Part shown: positions 24,085 to 33,978 of the stretch, in pieces
Position numbering within the stretch: the first letter of the stretch is position 1
How the letters are laid out: each line of letters opens with the position of its first letter
Source of the DNA: Rouxiella aceris
Lineage (GTDB): Bacteria > Pseudomonadota > Gammaproteobacteria > Enterobacterales > Enterobacteriaceae
Length of the DNA stretch: 64,000 bases
Reading direction: 5' to 3'
Assembly: GCF_012933545.1 (NCBI RefSeq)
Contig: NZ_JAADJU010000008.1
Coordinates: 124,001-188,000, forward strand
Made by a program: the position numbers and the translations under genes
The notes under the pieces: model-generated
Seen by the model: the letters and a program-made list of their open reading frames with translations, nothing else
What the model was told of the DNA's origin: nothing
The model's database searches: none

Positions 24085-25563
24085 TCAAAGACCTCGACCA
24101 GGAAGCGTTTGACATGCCGGACCGCCTTTTTCAGGTGGCGTGGCAGGGTAAACCTCGTCCGTTGAGATAACGACGGGTGTCGTGGACACATAGCCGTCCT
24201 TGAAGGTGGCTTCAACAAAACTGGCCGTCCAGCCCCGTGTGGGATCCACGAGTTTTACCGTCAGGTTGTGGTTATCGGCTAGCGGAATGTCACTGGCGTG
24301 ATAGCGAATATTACAGGCATAGCGAAAATCTCGCGCCAGCGGATTATTGGCCGACCAGAGTTTAATACTGACCGGGCTTTCGGAGAAAAATATCTTCAGC
24401 GTTTCTTCACCGGTTTTTTTCTCCTGCGTTACGCTGATGGCCGGCAGCGCTTTATTTTGCTGAATGCGTTTAACAAAAGGGATCAAGGTCTCGGTGGCCA
24501 CGGTTTTAACGCCATAATGGCTGGAGTTGGGGACAACGCGCAGTGATTTTTGCCCCGGTAATTTATCGTAATAAAAACGGCTATTGTCGGGAGTATAAAA
24601 GTCGTCACCGCTGGCATTGACAATATATTTGGGGATAGCCAGCCGATGCTTATAGCTGCTATTGGCATAGGCAAGAGGATCCTGTATTTGCATTAATTGC
24701 GCAAACTGTGGGCTGGTTATCTGGGTGTCGATTTTTTCATTGTAATAGGGGAAAAAAGCGATCGGCCAGTTACCGCCATAGGATTTATACATATGGGTTA
24801 AGGCTTCTCGTTGATTGAGAAGATCAATAACAAAAGGCACGATGGCGTCAACGCGCGGATCGGCAATGGCGGTAAGCCAGCTTGTCCAGCCGCGTTTGGA
24901 AATGCCGGAGAGAATAAAGCGTTTAATGTGCCATGCCTTTAATTCTTGCTCGGCCAGCGACAGGGTTTGTGAGACCGCGCCGCTCATCGGAACTTGCAGG
25001 GGCAGTGTTTGATACTGTGGCGGTGCCTGCATAAACAATGCCCAACTGCGTGCCACGCTATCGTCCTCTCTGCGCGGCTTGCCGTCATTTTCAAAGGTCA
25101 GATATTGATTGGGAATATCACTGACGGCGATAACAATCGTCTGTGTTTCGCGCGCCAGCCGGGTGAGCATCTCGGTGGTGAAGTCGGTGGGAGGAGACGC
25201 TGACATGGAGGATGACGCATTATTGGTGCCATTATTGATAATCACTAAAGCCCGTTGGTTTTGCGGATGCGCCGGGATATAAAAAATGACGTTGTGCTGC
25301 CATTTTTCCGGGGAAACCTGGTGTTGCGGCGACCAGGTTTGTGAGTTCAACTGATAGTATTTTAAGCTTATGTCTGGCTGTTTCTCTTCTTTTATCAGTC
25401 TGTAGTCCAGGGGTTGTGCCGCCAGCGCCTGGCGATAGTCGGGTAAAACATGGCTATAACCCGGGTCATCGCTTTGACTCATTGACTGGGAAAAAGTTGT
25501 TTGGCTCAAGGAGGGAAAAGAAAACACCAAAGCAGGAATGATTAAATAAGAATTAATTTTCAT
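24085..25563 (-). CDS. pqaA: PqaA-like PhoPQ-activated pathogenicity-related protein
   Basis: Secreted alpha/beta-hydrolase-like protein of the PhoPQ_related family, 492 residues, like Salmonella PqaA. A signal peptide covers about the first 20 residues. The fold is marked by ALVIINNGTNN, the nucleophile elbow GISKRG, the acid region NASGDDFYTPDNSRFYYD and a late His in VPNSSHYGV. In Salmonella the gene is PhoP-activated and linked to resistance to cationic peptides. No PhoP box could be confirmed upstream here. It converges on dppF and stands alone. Confidence 0.88.
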   Translation of the reverse strand: MKINSYLIIPALVFSFPSLSQTTFSQSMSQSDDPGYSHVLPDYRQALAAQPLDYRLIKEEKQPDISLKYYQLNSQTWSPQHQVSPEKWQHNVIFYIPAHPQNQRALVIINNGTNNASSSMSASPPTDFTTEMLTRLARETQTIVIAVSDIPNQYLTFENDGKPRREDDSVARSWALFMQAPPQYQTLPLQVPMSGAVSQTLSLAEQELKAWHIKRFILSGISKRGWTSWLTAIADPRVDAIVPFVIDLLNQREALTHMYKSYGGNWPIAFFPYYNEKIDTQITSPQFAQLMQIQDPLAYANSSYKHRLAIPKYIVNASGDDFYTPDNSRFYYDKLPGQKSLRVVPNSSHYGVKTVATETLIPFVKRIQQNKALPAISVTQEKKTGEETLKIFFSESPVSIKLWSANNPLARDFRYACNIRYHASDIPLADNHNLTVKLVDPTRGWTASFVEATFKDGYVSTTPVVISTDEVYPATPPEKGGPACQTLPGRGL

Positions 25564-26073
25564 ATATTGTCTCTCTACAGGTGGGTTTTTTATTACACTT
25601 TGTGGTTATTTAATTTAATCCGTAATTTCAATTGGGTTAATACTTCGCTTAATTTAATTCAGTGCAATGAAAAAGCGTGATTGGTTTATTATTATTGGAT
25701 GTGCATAACGCTTAGCATCATAGCCCAGTTAATTTAATTACTAATGATTATCTTTTTGCAATGTTATTTTCATTTATATTTTGTTAATGGCTTAACGCTC
25801 AAATAGTATGTTGGCTAATAAGTTATTCTTAATTTTGCCATCAGGCAGGGCTTTCTTACTGGATGATGTCCACTAAGCTAATTGGTAGCGGTGATTTAAT
25901 CAACGTTTATACATATAATGAATGGCATCAACAATAAAAATACGCGACAGTTATTATTCTGGTGAAATAAATCGTTCACAAAAATATATTAAAGATAAGC
26001 GGGGCGATAAGTCGGCAAGGCGGATAAAAATAATTGTGCAGGGTGTTTGCGTGGCGAATTCAGGTCTGGGTTA
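25564..26073. other. AT-rich intergenic region between pqaA and bcsZ
   Basis: About 510 bases, strongly AT-rich, with many TTAATTTAAT-like stretches. It contains the pqaA promoter. No gene, RNA or clear PhoP direct repeat (GTTTA-N5-GTTTA type) was recognised. Confidence 0.5.
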
Positions 26074-26110
26074 GCGCTTTGCTGCATCAAAACCTGATGC
26101 AGCAAAGCGC
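26074..26110. terminator. Perfect 16-base hairpin after the cellulose operon
   Basis: GCGCTTTGCTGCATCA and its exact complement surround AAACC, nine bases after the bcsZ stop. No T-run follows in the direction of bcs transcription, so it may stabilise the mRNA end or act as a Rho-dependent terminator. Confidence 0.6.
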
Positions 26111-26118
26111 AGAGGTCG

Positions 26119-27135
26119 TTACTGCTGACCCTTTGCAGCCCACCACGACAACAGATGCAGACTGGAAGAGTAATAATCTTCTTTTGCCTGCAACGTGGAG
26201 TCGATAGCGCCGCTGTTGGCCATGGTCAAATCACGGATGGCCAGGGTACCCGGAGAGAGGTTATAGCCCGCTTTGCTGCCGGTCATCACATCTACCCAGG
26301 CTGGGGTCTGTTCACGCGGAAACTTTTGCCAGAACTGGATAAAAGGCGACAGCTGCGGACTGCCGGGATGCGCCCATGCCAGATAAAGTGGAATGCGGAT
26401 AGCATCAAAGCTGAATCGGGTTGGCCATTTGCTGCCGGGCGTCATGGTACCGTCGGTTTGTATCGTCACCCAGTCGGTTGGCAAGCGATAAGGTCCAAAG
26501 GCCATGTTGTCCAGCATGCGCGTGGCGCTCTCGTCCAGTTCTTTCCAGACCTTCAGATGGCTACGTTGATAAAAGGCTTTCCAGGCGGGGAAAATAAAGT
26601 ACGACGGGTTTACGATAATGCTGCTGGTCTGATCAAAGCCGGAGATCCCCGGCAGCATCACTTTATAACCGGCAAAATCCATCACCGTATATTTGATCAA
26701 CGCCGCCTGCAGTTTATCCGATGCCTGGGTATAACTCGGTTGATGCCATTTTTCACCGGCCATCAACAGCGCCCAGGCAATAAGGGTATCACCGTCCGAG
26801 GCGTTATTGGCATCGGCGACTTTATCTTTGGCTGCCGGATCATAGCGCCAGGAGTAGAGGCCAATCTCTTTACGATAAAGCCGCGTATTGGCCCATTGCC
26901 AAAGTTGATCAAAGGTCTTTTGATCGTCATTGAAAACGGCCAACACCATACCAAAACCCTGACCTTCGGTATGGCTGACATTATGATTGGCGGTGTCGAT
27001 AATGCGCCCATCGGGCATCAGAAATCGATTTTTAAAGGTGGACCATCCGTTGTCCTGTGCCATTACAGCTGAGGAAAACAGGGATAACACCAGGCTAAAC
27101 CACAGCACAAGGCTGCGCGCCCGAATTGGCAACAT
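26119..27135 (-). CDS. bcsZ: Periplasmic endo-1,4-beta-glucanase BcsZ (GH8)
   Basis: Cellulase of glycoside hydrolase family 8 that trims nascent cellulose in the periplasm; 338 residues. The signal peptide ends at VMA/Q near residue 26. The catalytic acid Glu is in SHTEGQGFGM and the second key acid Asp in NNASDGDTLIAWAL. It is the last gene of the operon, 9 bases after bcsD. In E. coli-type operons bcsZ lies between bcsB and bcsC, so this order marks a class I operon. Confidence 0.95.
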   Translation of the reverse strand: MLPIRARSLVLWFSLVLSLFSSAVMAQDNGWSTFKNRFLMPDGRIIDTANHNVSHTEGQGFGMVLAVFNDDQKTFDQLWQWANTRLYRKEIGLYSWRYDPAAKDKVADANNASDGDTLIAWALLMAGEKWHQPSYTQASDKLQAALIKYTVMDFAGYKVMLPGISGFDQTSSIIVNPSYFIFPAWKAFYQRSHLKVWKELDESATRMLDNMAFGPYRLPTDWVTIQTDGTMTPGSKWPTRFSFDAIRIPLYLAWAHPGSPQLSPFIQFWQKFPREQTPAWVDVMTGSKAGYNLSPGTLAIRDLTMANSGAIDSTLQAKEDYYSSSLHLLSWWAAKGQQ

Positions 27136-27144
27136 AAAAAATCC

Positions 27145-27630
27145 TTACAAACCATTTTGATAACGGAAAATGAAACCACCTTCCGCGGTGGTTTCCAGCC
27201 AACGAACCGGGACCTGGGCATGATTGCTCTGGGCGTTCAGCCATTGGCTATATGCGCCTTCGAGTACCGCAATCAGCGCGGTTTGCCACAGGATATCATC
27301 TTGTCCCTGGGAAGGAACAGGCCAGGCAAGGTGGCGCAGAGATAAATATTGTCCGGTGGCGTCGATGCTGACGACGCCCCAATCAAAGCGGGCCAGCAGA
27401 GCGTTAAGATTGTCCTCCAGTTCGCCGACGGTACCGGCAGCGGGCAGCGTATGCTGCGCTGCCAGATTGCCGCCAATCATCTTGAGAAATTCCCGGGCAT
27501 CTTCATCCTCGGCAGAGGTCAGAATGCCGGAAAACAGGGCCTGGACCAGGTTAAACCAGCCAGGCTGCTGCTGACGCTGGCGGTAGTAATCTTGTACCCG
27601 TTGCGCATCGTTAAATTGTTGCATGCTCAT
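27145..27630 (-). CDS. bcsD: Cellulose synthase subunit BcsD
   Basis: Periplasmic ring-forming accessory protein of class I cellulose synthases (AcsD of Komagataeibacter), where it helps arrange glucan chains into crystalline ribbons; 161 residues, close to the 156 of AcsD. No signal peptide is seen, as usual for BcsD. Visible family features are WFNLVQALFSGI near the N-terminus, a central beta-strand region (DATGQYLSLRHLAWP) and a C-terminal FIFRYQNGL. It lies 6 bases after bcsC and 9 before bcsZ. E. coli lacks it. Confidence 0.88.
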   Translation of the reverse strand: MSMQQFNDAQRVQDYYRQRQQQPGWFNLVQALFSGILTSAEDEDAREFLKMIGGNLAAQHTLPAAGTVGELEDNLNALLARFDWGVVSIDATGQYLSLRHLAWPVPSQGQDDILWQTALIAVLEGAYSQWLNAQSNHAQVPVRWLETTAEGGFIFRYQNGL

Positions 27631-27636
27631 TCCTAA

Positions 27637-30600
27637 TTACTGGCCCATTAAATAACGGAAGTAAACATTGGCGGTGCTTTCGTTATAGTCGCCGAAAGTA
27701 TCGTAGCCAACTTGTCCGCCAATCTGCATATTTTTATTCAGGTGATAGCTGCCACCCACGCCCGCATTCCAGCCAATACCGTTTTTAGTGCCGCCAGGGT
27801 AGTAGGCTTCTGCTGCGGTATTATTGGCAACTTTGGTTTCCAAAGCAGCCTGGAGATCCGGATTATTCGGGAAGTAGGCGCTCTTGTCCTGGGTATAGGA
27901 TTGGTAGCCGACAGCACCGTGCAATTTAAGATCCCAGTCGTCATATTTCTGGGTGTAGTCCACCGGGAAAGAGACGCTGACATAGTTCTGCGGGCTGAAG
28001 TAACCACCTTGACCATAGCTGTAGTAGCTGAGGTTTTTGTCGTAATTCATATAGCCGATATTAATACCGGTTTGCAACTGGCGGTCATCATAGCGATAAG
28101 GGCGAACATACATGCCCGCATTGGCGCTGACGCCTTTGTTATCTGCTACGTTGGTACCGCGATAAGCGTAATAGCCACCGCCTGCATAGAAGCCGGCATC
28201 ACCATTGTCGTAAGACAGGTTGACGCTGCCGCCGTTTTTGGTGACCTGACCCCAGGTATCGCCAGTGTAGGCGTCTTTTGTACCGACATAGGAGAGGATA
28301 CTGTCGGTAATGGCACGACGTTCGGCAGTTACGGTCAGTGTGGTGTAATCATTAAGTTTAGGTGCCCATTGCAGCCCACCGACCAGCGTACTCAGGTCCT
28401 GGCCCAAAGGCGTACTGCCCAAATCGGCTTTATAACTTTCGCCAGACAGAGAGGAACTCAACTCAACGCCGGACTCATTTTGCGTGCCCGAGGTAGTCGC
28501 TGCCTGATAATCGGAGGCCGTGGCGACATAGGTTCCGGCATTAACCAGTGCCTGGGTGGAAGAGCTTAATACGCCATGCAAGGCACCCGTACCAAAGCGG
28601 GTGTTACCCGAACCGCTACTGCTGCCACCGCTAAGAGAAATCGGTGTAACGCCCAGAGTCAGACGGGAAGAATCAAACGGCACCGTAGAGAAGGTCATTG
28701 GCGCTTTGGCTTCGGTCAACTGACTTAAGCCGCTTTCACCATCACGTCCACGAATAGACATATCGCCCTGTACCCAAGTCGCGGTTTTATCCTGCAGGGT
28801 ATCGAGCATATCGTCGATTTGCTTTTCGGTGGCATTGCGCTGTACCACGGCTGTTGGCGTTGCCCCCGGTAGCGGTGCCGTACTGCCAGCATTGGCAATT
28901 TGATCGCTTTGCTGCCAAGGCAGTACCGTGCCATACACCGACTGGGTAGTGGTGCGGGTGCTGCGGGTCGATTTATTGATAAACGGATTATCTGCCGATT
29001 GCAGTCCGGCAACCCGAGCCGAGCCGTCAACGCCTTCCAGACCAATCATCTTGCCCTTGGCCGAGCGCAGCAGCGCCAGTGCCTGGTCGTGATCGCCCTG
29101 GGCTTCGGCTACGCGAGCGGCCAACAGCAGACGATCCGGCGTACGCGGACCATTGAGACCGGCCATCAGCGTTTGCGCGCGTTGATTATCACCCTCGGCC
29201 AGAGCAATATTGATCGCCCCCATCCGTGCATCCTGCGTTGGCGTATCGTTGCTCATCAGATAGTTATAAACCTGACCGGCTTGCTTGTTCATTTTGCCCG
29301 ACTGATACAGACGCGCCATGGCCAGCATTAAATCGCGGTTTTGCGGATCCGCTTGCAGCGCCACAATCAGCTTGTCGTAGGCGGCGGCATACTGGCCCTG
29401 ATCGCGCAACTGATCGACCTGGTTGATGATATAGCCGTTTTGCATATTGGCCAGCGCGGTTGGCGTGCTGGTGGCGCGGATCTGCGGATTTTGCAGGAAG
29501 CTTTGCGCCTCGGCACCAAGCCCGGCCTGATTCAATACGGTGATCTGGTCAGCATAGTCCCCGGCATTGCCGTTGATACCCTGCGCCATATTTTTGCGCA
29601 CCAGACTCACCGCCATTGGCAGGTCGCCGACTGCGGCAAGATTGCGAGCCAATGCACCGACGTCTGCCGGAGCAGAAGGCGGATTCTGTGCCAGTGCGCG
29701 TAATGTATTGGCCGCTGCGACGGTATTGCCCTGTTGCTGATAGGCTTCGGCGGTGGCCATTTGCTGATTAAAGTTGGCGCGTTGCGCCAAATCGCGCATA
29801 CCGCTGTTCTGGCCGCTGCGCGGAATACGTGACAGCAGGCTGCTGGCGGTAGACCAGTTTTTGGTTTCGGAGGCAAAGAGTGCGGCTGCATAGAGGTCGG
29901 TCGGCGTCGCGCCCGGACGGCTGGCACCGGCCATTAACGACTGTGCCTGGGCACCGTTGCCTTGCTGTTGCAGAATACGCGCCATATCCAGTTTGACCCA
30001 GATATTGCCCGGGGCTCTTTCCTGTGCCTGTTGCAACAGATTCAGTGCGCGCTGCGGATCGTTTGCCGCCACGGCCTGAGCGGCCTGACGACGCAAAGGT
30101 TCGACCATATCAATCGGAGTAGGCGGCTGCAGTTTATTACGCAGCGCCCCCGGCAGAGTTTGCAGAACCTGGGTGGCTTCGGCGCCTTTATTTTCCTGAC
30201 GCAAGACATAATAGAGGCCAGCGCGGGCATCGGGATTATCCCCCATGGCGCTATAAGCCTGTTCAGCCGCTGGCAGGTCGCCTTTGCGGCGCAGAATATC
30301 AGCGCGCAGCAGATTGGCCGCCAGACCTTTATCACCACCGGCCTGGGTCAATGGGGTAATGGTAGCCAGCGCTTTGTCGTAACTGCCGCTGGCGGCGGCG
30401 CTTTTCGCCTGCGCCAGTTGGCCGTAGAAACGCGAGTCCTGTGCCTGATTGCTCAGTTGGCTACTGTTCGGGCCGCCTTGTGCTGCAGCGCGGGACAGAT
30501 AATCTGCCGCCTGGTCAAAGTTGCCGCTACGCTGGGCAATATAGCCCATGCCTGCCAACGCATCGGTATCGTTAGGATTGTCACGCAGCACGGTTTCAAA

Positions 30601-31470
30601 TTTGCTTTGTGCATCGCTGACATTGCCGTTGTTGAGGGCGGTAAAGCCCTGGCCCTTGGTGGCCCCACCAATATTTTTCTGGAAATAGGCCATGACGCCG
30701 GTATCGTTGGGATGGCGTGCCTGATAACCCTGATAGAGTGCGCGATCGCCTTCCTGCGGCGTCATCCACAGCAGTGCCTGACGCAGCGAACGGTCCGCTT
30801 CCGGACTTGAACCTGCCAGCGTAGCCAGCAGATTAATACCGTCACGGCGGGTAGATTCCTGATAGGTCAGAACTTTACCCAGCCCCAGACGCGCCGAGGG
30901 ATCGTTAGGATGCTGAGCCACGCGCTCTTGCAGGCCGCGGATCGCTTCCGGCTGCAGCGTTTTATCGCCCGCCATGGTCAGATAATATTCGGTGGCCAGA
31001 CTGTCGAGCGGCTGATTACCGTTAAAAATAGAACGATAAGTGGTCAGTGCGCCGCTGATATTACCCTGTGCTGCCATCTGCCGCGCCGAGGCCAGCTGTG
31101 CCGGCGGGATTGACTGCAAGACTTTGGCGCTATTAAGGGAGGCCAGCCGCGGATCCTGCGGCGACACCTGGGTTAATTTGTCACGCCACTGATTGGCGGC
31201 GGTTTTGTCACCGCCCTGCATGGCGTAAAGCGACATCAGATACAGTGCCTGGGTATTGTTGGGATCGACCAACAATATTTTTTGCAATGCATCTTTTGCC
31301 AGATCGTCATGTGCGCGATCGTGCCAGTAGCTGGCCTGATCGAACAGCGCTTTCATCGCTGGATTGCTGGCGTCGTCTGCCATGGCTATCATTGGCAGGG
31401 TCCCTGTGCCCACAATTCCGACGAGATAAATGGCCCGGATCACTGCCTGGGACAGTCTATTTTTTTTCAT
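27637..31470 (-). CDS. bcsC: Cellulose export outer-membrane protein BcsC
   Basis: TPR scaffold and outer-membrane pore for the cellulose chain, 1277 residues. The ATG at 31470 has CGGAG seven bases upstream; a TTG two codons earlier is less likely. A signal peptide is followed by about 850 residues of tetratricopeptide-like repeats (for example ALAGMGYIAQRSGNFDQAADYL). The C-terminal ~340 residues are a beta-barrel ending in the outer-membrane signature NVYFRYLMGQ. It lies between bcsB and bcsD. Confidence 0.96.
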   Translation of the reverse strand: MKKNRLSQAVIRAIYLVGIVGTGTLPMIAMADDASNPAMKALFDQASYWHDRAHDDLAKDALQKILLVDPNNTQALYLMSLYAMQGGDKTAANQWRDKLTQVSPQDPRLASLNSAKVLQSIPPAQLASARQMAAQGNISGALTTYRSIFNGNQPLDSLATEYYLTMAGDKTLQPEAIRGLQERVAQHPNDPSARLGLGKVLTYQESTRRDGINLLATLAGSSPEADRSLRQALLWMTPQEGDRALYQGYQARHPNDTGVMAYFQKNIGGATKGQGFTALNNGNVSDAQSKFETVLRDNPNDTDALAGMGYIAQRSGNFDQAADYLSRAAAQGGPNSSQLSNQAQDSRFYGQLAQAKSAAASGSYDKALATITPLTQAGGDKGLAANLLRADILRRKGDLPAAEQAYSAMGDNPDARAGLYYVLRQENKGAEATQVLQTLPGALRNKLQPPTPIDMVEPLRRQAAQAVAANDPQRALNLLQQAQERAPGNIWVKLDMARILQQQGNGAQAQSLMAGASRPGATPTDLYAAALFASETKNWSTASSLLSRIPRSGQNSGMRDLAQRANFNQQMATAEAYQQQGNTVAAANTLRALAQNPPSAPADVGALARNLAAVGDLPMAVSLVRKNMAQGINGNAGDYADQITVLNQAGLGAEAQSFLQNPQIRATSTPTALANMQNGYIINQVDQLRDQGQYAAAYDKLIVALQADPQNRDLMLAMARLYQSGKMNKQAGQVYNYLMSNDTPTQDARMGAINIALAEGDNQRAQTLMAGLNGPRTPDRLLLAARVAEAQGDHDQALALLRSAKGKMIGLEGVDGSARVAGLQSADNPFINKSTRSTRTTTQSVYGTVLPWQQSDQIANAGSTAPLPGATPTAVVQRNATEKQIDDMLDTLQDKTATWVQGDMSIRGRDGESGLSQLTEAKAPMTFSTVPFDSSRLTLGVTPISLSGGSSSGSGNTRFGTGALHGVLSSSTQALVNAGTYVATASDYQAATTSGTQNESGVELSSSLSGESYKADLGSTPLGQDLSTLVGGLQWAPKLNDYTTLTVTAERRAITDSILSYVGTKDAYTGDTWGQVTKNGGSVNLSYDNGDAGFYAGGGYYAYRGTNVADNKGVSANAGMYVRPYRYDDRQLQTGINIGYMNYDKNLSYYSYGQGGYFSPQNYVSVSFPVDYTQKYDDWDLKLHGAVGYQSYTQDKSAYFPNNPDLQAALETKVANNTAAEAYYPGGTKNGIGWNAGVGGSYHLNKNMQIGGQVGYDTFGDYNESTANVYFRYLMGQ

Positions 31471-31524
31471 TTTCAACTCCGGTTATCACCCTGTTGCCGC
31501 CCGAGTTATTGGGTTTTTTCATTT

Positions 31525-33978
31525 TTATTTTTTCTTATTCGATGGTCGACCGAGGCGTTTAGCCGCATGTCGTGCCAGCATGACGTACAAACTCAGGCCA
31601 ACCAGCAGTGATACCGCCACGGCGATCAGCGACAAGATCACAATGTGGGCACTGGCGTACCAGAGCACCATCATGTACCAGGGCATCTGGCCGGTTGGGA
31701 ACTGCTTGCCGACGGTGAAACTGCGGATACCGTTCTCATCGGTGATAATGGCGATATCGCCACGGACACCGGCGTTGATCCGCGCCGATTTCAGGTCATC
31801 GTGGATCTTCAGCAGCTGGTTACCGTCGGTACCCGTTGCTACTACCACTACATGACCATTCGACCAGCGTGATGCATAGCTGACAAACCCGCGCCATGCC
31901 CCCGTCGAGGAGAGATAACGGTCAGCATCCACCGGCTGGCGATACCAGTCGCCGGTCAACCAGGCGATAGCACGTTGCCATTGGGTCGGTGCTTTAACTC
32001 CCAGGCTATTGTTGTTGATATTAAACGGTGATTTTTCGAATAGCTGCTGATTGAATGGCGTATCACCCAGCGTGGTAATGGCCAGAATGTCACGGTCAAA
32101 CAGCGGGTTGTCGCTGGCATCCCCTTTAATACCAAAAGCGACCTGAACGTGGCTGACAGGTACACCGGTGGCCTTGCCTGCGCGTGCTGCCATGTTCAAC
32201 AGCATCTGAATATCGTTGGCACTGGGTGCGTCCGGTAACAGCATCAGCGTTTCTGTAAAGTCAGCCAGTTTCGAGAACGGATAAGATGCGCCGACGAAAT
32301 AGGACAGGTTTGGCAATTGGGTAAAGTGGTAGCTGCCGCTCAAATCAATATAGGAATTGGGATCGATACGGCTTTTGATATTGTTGCTGGTCAGAATGCT
32401 ACAAGGCGCATTTGGCTTGGGCTTGATACCAAAATAGAACTCCAGCTGGTTATCACCGTAAATCAGGTAAGGAGCCAGTTGCAGCGTGTAATGTTCCTGA
32501 CGACTGTCACCGCCCAGTTTCCGCCAGATGTTTTCCACCAGGCCGATCTTGTTCACGGTTAAATTGTGCAGGAAGGTGCCGTTGATCGAGACATTCAGCA
32601 CCGAGTTGTCTTCATCCATCCAGCTTTCGGTCGGGAAGCGATAATTGATCTGTACCGGAATGGTGTGACCATCCCACATAAACAGGTCAGGTGCCGCGCG
32701 GAAACCGACACGGATACCGTCGTGATAAATGCCGTTAGAAGTCAGCGGATTTTTATCGCGTGCGGCCATTTCACCGAGGGTGACCTGGCGGGTCGTATCA
32801 ATCCAGTGCGGCGCATCATAAGGCTTGCTGGCCGGAATGGTGGCCTGGGTTACAGCAATAGAGCTGCTGCCGTTGGGCAATGGCGCACTGATCAGACGAT
32901 AAGCAGCCTGACGTATTTCGTTTTCATCATGTCCCAACACCAGCAGCAGTTTATAGACCGGATTGATCGGGTTATCGATAATCTGGATGCTTGCGCCGTC
33001 GCTGGCGGGCAGGGTCAATGAGCCGATTTTATCCCCCGGTTTGCCAAACAGGATGCCGTTTTTGTCGGGCAGATCGTTGAGCACTACCGGGAAATTGACG
33101 TCGCGGTAGTCGGAAAGCATACCGAGATAGGAGGCAACCATCGCCGCCGAGCTGACGTCCTGCGGCTGCATGGATGCCGAGAATGCCATCGGCACCTGCG
33201 ATTCCTGCATTTGCAGCGGATCAAAGAACGGCCGTGGGAAGTTACCCATATTAAGGCCAATATTCAGTTGCTGACCTTCCAGTTGAATACTGGTATTCGG
33301 CAGAATGGTTACCCAATATTTTTCTGACTGATCTTTCTCGCAGGTCATGGTGTTGCTGTCATGCACGCGGAAGCTCAGGTTATTGCTCGACACCACCATG
33401 GCAGAAGGGATGTCCAGTTCATAGACATCACCGCCGTTGCTGCTCTGGGTTAACGGCAGGCTGCCCAGCGGCTGGCCGTTTAACATCAGTTCCAGCGTAG
33501 TATCGCGGGCAATCAGCGCCGGGGAGATTTTTAACGCCAGCGACAGTTTGGCGTTGGTTGTCACCTGATCGCTGGGCACGGTAAACATAATACCGGACTC
33601 CAGTTGGCCGCCGCCGAGGGTCAGGCCATTTGGCTGCCCCATTTCCGCAACTGTCACTTTATTGCCGATAGGTTGTACCAACGGCTGTACCGCCAATGCT
33701 GCAGAGAGCGGTGAACCGGCATCCACTGTTGTCGGCAGGGTGCTTGTCGCGGGCTGCGATTCATCGGTAGCAGCAACAGGTGGCGTGGCTGGCAGCCAGC
33801 TTGGTGATGGCGGGATATTACTGCCAGTGGCCGCTGCCGAGGTATCTGCCGTCGTCATATTTTCCTGTGGTGCTGCCAGGGTCTGCACCAGTGGCAGCGC
33901 TCCCAAGGCCAATAACACACCACGGGCCAGCTTGCTTCTTAAAGAAGTCTTTTTGGGTGAATTCTGTGCTTGATTCAT
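31525..33978 (-). CDS. bcsB: Cellulose synthase regulatory subunit BcsB
   Basis: Periplasmic partner of BcsA that guides the glucan across the periplasm, 817 residues. An N-terminal membrane/signal segment (ARGVLLALGALPLVQTLA) is followed by a Thr/Ala/Pro-rich linker, carbohydrate-binding and flavodoxin-like modules, and a C-terminal transmembrane anchor (HIVILSLIAVAVSLLVGLSL) that is required for BcsA activity. Its ATG overlaps the bcsA stop by four bases (ATGA), so the two subunits are translationally coupled. Confidence 0.96.
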   Translation of the reverse strand: MNQAQNSPKKTSLRSKLARGVLLALGALPLVQTLAAPQENMTTADTSAAATGSNIPPSPSWLPATPPVAATDESQPATSTLPTTVDAGSPLSAALAVQPLVQPIGNKVTVAEMGQPNGLTLGGGQLESGIMFTVPSDQVTTNAKLSLALKISPALIARDTTLELMLNGQPLGSLPLTQSSNGGDVYELDIPSAMVVSSNNLSFRVHDSNTMTCEKDQSEKYWVTILPNTSIQLEGQQLNIGLNMGNFPRPFFDPLQMQESQVPMAFSASMQPQDVSSAAMVASYLGMLSDYRDVNFPVVLNDLPDKNGILFGKPGDKIGSLTLPASDGASIQIIDNPINPVYKLLLVLGHDENEIRQAAYRLISAPLPNGSSSIAVTQATIPASKPYDAPHWIDTTRQVTLGEMAARDKNPLTSNGIYHDGIRVGFRAAPDLFMWDGHTIPVQINYRFPTESWMDEDNSVLNVSINGTFLHNLTVNKIGLVENIWRKLGGDSRQEHYTLQLAPYLIYGDNQLEFYFGIKPKPNAPCSILTSNNIKSRIDPNSYIDLSGSYHFTQLPNLSYFVGASYPFSKLADFTETLMLLPDAPSANDIQMLLNMAARAGKATGVPVSHVQVAFGIKGDASDNPLFDRDILAITTLGDTPFNQQLFEKSPFNINNNSLGVKAPTQWQRAIAWLTGDWYRQPVDADRYLSSTGAWRGFVSYASRWSNGHVVVVATGTDGNQLLKIHDDLKSARINAGVRGDIAIITDENGIRSFTVGKQFPTGQMPWYMMVLWYASAHIVILSLIAVAVSLLVGLSLYVMLARHAAKRLGRPSNKKK

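Noticed and set aside
25564..25800. PhoP box upstream of pqaA
   Set aside because: Several TTAA-rich repeats are present, but none gives a GTTTA-type direct repeat with correct 5-base spacing; the region is too AT-rich to trust weak matches.
27712..28569. 285-codon open frame antisense to bcsC
   Set aside because: Shadow of the bcsC beta-barrel coding sequence; repetitive Ile/Val-rich translation with no recognisable family.
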